A DNA stretch of 64,000 nucleotides from Granulosicoccus sp045106855. Its GTDB lineage: Bacteria > Pseudomonadota > Gammaproteobacteria > Granulosicoccales > Granulosicoccaceae. Numbering within the stretch: the stretch's first letter is position 1; the number at the start of each line of letters is the position of its first letter. Below are positions 63,330 through 64,000 of the stretch, one piece after another. The notes beneath the pieces were generated by a model. That model was not told the origin of the DNA, ran no database searches, and was given only the letters and a program-made list of their open reading frames with translations. The position numbers and the translations under genes were made by a program. The stretch lies in NCBI GenBank assembly GCA_045106855.1, contig JBGCFI010000005.1:1-64000 (forward strand). Direction: 5' to 3'.

Positions 63330-64000
63330 TGAGTTCTACTGACGTCACCCATCACGCGGCCGATGACCACGATCATGATCACGACCATCATGAGCATGGT
63401 CCTGCGCCAGGTATGATGCGCTGGATAACAACCACCAACCATAAAGACATCGGTACGCTGTATCTGTGGTTCTCGCTCGTCATGTTCTTTATCGGTGGCG
63501 CAATGGCACTGGTAATTCGTGCGGAGTTGTTTCAACCCGGCATTCAAATTGTCGACCCGATGTTTTTCAACTCCATGACAACGATGCATGCCATCGTCAT
63601 GATCTTCGGTGTGGTCATGCCAGCGTTTGTCGGGCTTGCCAACTGGATGATTCCGATGATGATCGGTGCGCCGGACATGGCCATGCCCAGACTGAACAAC
63701 TGGTCTTTCTGGATCATGCCCTTCGCATTCACCATCATGCTCTCCACGCTTTTCATGGACAGTGGTGGTCCTGCAGGTGGGTGGACACTCTATCCGCCGC
63801 TCGTGTTGCAGATGGGTGACAGCTTTGCCTATGTGATCTTTGCCATCCACTTTCTCGGTATTTCATCGGTCATGGGATCGATCAATATCGTAGCGACTAT
63901 CTTCAACATGCGTGCTCCTGGCATGACATTCATGAAGATGCCCATGTTCGTATGGACATGGCTCATTACCGCCTACCTGCTTATTGCCACCATCCCGGTT
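63329..64000 (+). CDS. coxA: Cytochrome c oxidase subunit I (5' part, cut by window end)
   Basis: 224 codons are visible, open to the window edge. A His/Asp-rich N-terminus (HDHDHDHHEHG) precedes ITTTNHKDIGTLYLWF, the typical CoxA start. TMHAIVMIFGVVMP carries the low-spin heme a His ligand, then GLANWMIPMMIGAPDMAMPRLN, and HFLGISSVMGSINIVATI near the end. The ATG overlaps the coxB stop. The CuB site lies beyond the window. Confidence 0.97.
   Translation, partial: MSSTDVTHHAADDHDHDHDHHEHGPAPGMMRWITTTNHKDIGTLYLWFSLVMFFIGGAMALVIRAELFQPGIQIVDPMFFNSMTTMHAIVMIFGVVMPAFVGLANWMIPMMIGAPDMAMPRLNNWSFWIMPFAFTIMLSTLFMDSGGPAGGWTLYPPLVLQMGDSFAYVIFAIHFLGISSVMGSINIVATIFNMRAPGMTFMKMPMFVWTWLITAYLLIATIPV

Overview
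The window looks like the chromosome of a free-living, probably marine or aquatic, Gammaproteobacterium with moderate GC content. The reasons are bacterial housekeeping genes in gammaproteobacterial neighbourhoods: mrcA divergent from pilMNOPQ-aroK-aroB-damX-gltB, tsaD divergent from rpsU-yqeY, glyQ-glyS-gmhB-plsC, and a sigma54/NtrC-type glnA promoter. The layout resembles Pseudomonas and Chromatiales-like lineages, but I cannot fix the genus. I see no rRNA, tRNA, CRISPR array, transposase or phage module.

Layout. 0-4.4 kb: a broken small secreted protein, a gene-poor stretch, and a large secreted beta-propeller/di-heme protein ending in two tandem PPC-like domains. 4.6-6.2 kb: glnA (minus) with a readable sigma54 promoter and two NtrC boxes. 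6.5-10.9 kb: glyQ-glyS-gmhB-acyltransferase operon. 10.9-14.7 kb: tatD, a ypfJ-type metallopeptidase, an unrecognised P-loop protein and a MetA-family homoserine acyltransferase. 14.9-17.2 kb: a compact phospholipid operon (acyltransferase, CdsA-like, CDP-alcohol phosphatidyltransferase-like). 17.2-23.4 kb: SLC13/RCK permease, trmB, an RRM protein, a GIY-YIG protein, tcdA, a lipoprotein and a CinA-N-like protein. 23.6-27.9 kb: a chemoreceptor, a small XRE protein, a sirtuin and a LEA14-like lipoprotein. 27.9-37.1 kb: rsmE, dnaG, gltB and a DamX-like SPOR protein. 37.2-46.9 kb: aroB, aroK, pilQPONM and, divergently, mrcA. 47.2-51.7 kb: an accessory patch with a CotH/FN3 secreted protein, a GNAT, a truncated SnoaL-like gene next to a palindromic repeat, and a HAD phosphatase. 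51.9-55.5 kb: hemE, gltD, yqeY, rpsU. 55.6-61.9 kb: tsaD, a TAXI-TRAP transporter pair, plsY, a BioC-like methyltransferase and a DUF2244 protein. 62.1 kb to the end: coxB and the 5' part of coxA.

How genes work together. GlnA, GltB and GltD make up the GS-GOGAT ammonium assimilation route. AroK and AroB supply the shikimate pathway. PilMNOPQ build the type IV pilus alignment complex and outer-membrane secretin, with PBP1A and the DamX-like protein acting at the cell wall. PlsC-like proteins, PlsY, the CdsA-like protein and the CDP-alcohol transferase act in phospholipid synthesis. CoxB and CoxA are cytochrome oxidase subunits.

The most unusual large-scale feature is gene order. gltB and gltD-hemE, normally adjacent, are about 18 kb apart. 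rpsU-yqeY and dnaG, also normally adjacent, are about 24 kb apart. The two broken junctions are joined to each other (yqeY|gltD and gltB|dnaG, all on the minus strand). This is the order expected if the pil-aro-glt block had been inserted as a circular permutation between yqeY and dnaG. I found no convincing new defence or mobile system; the best candidates for undescribed biology are the propeller/di-heme/PPC protein, the CotH/FN3 protein, the P-loop protein beside the MetA-family gene, and the structured gltB leader.
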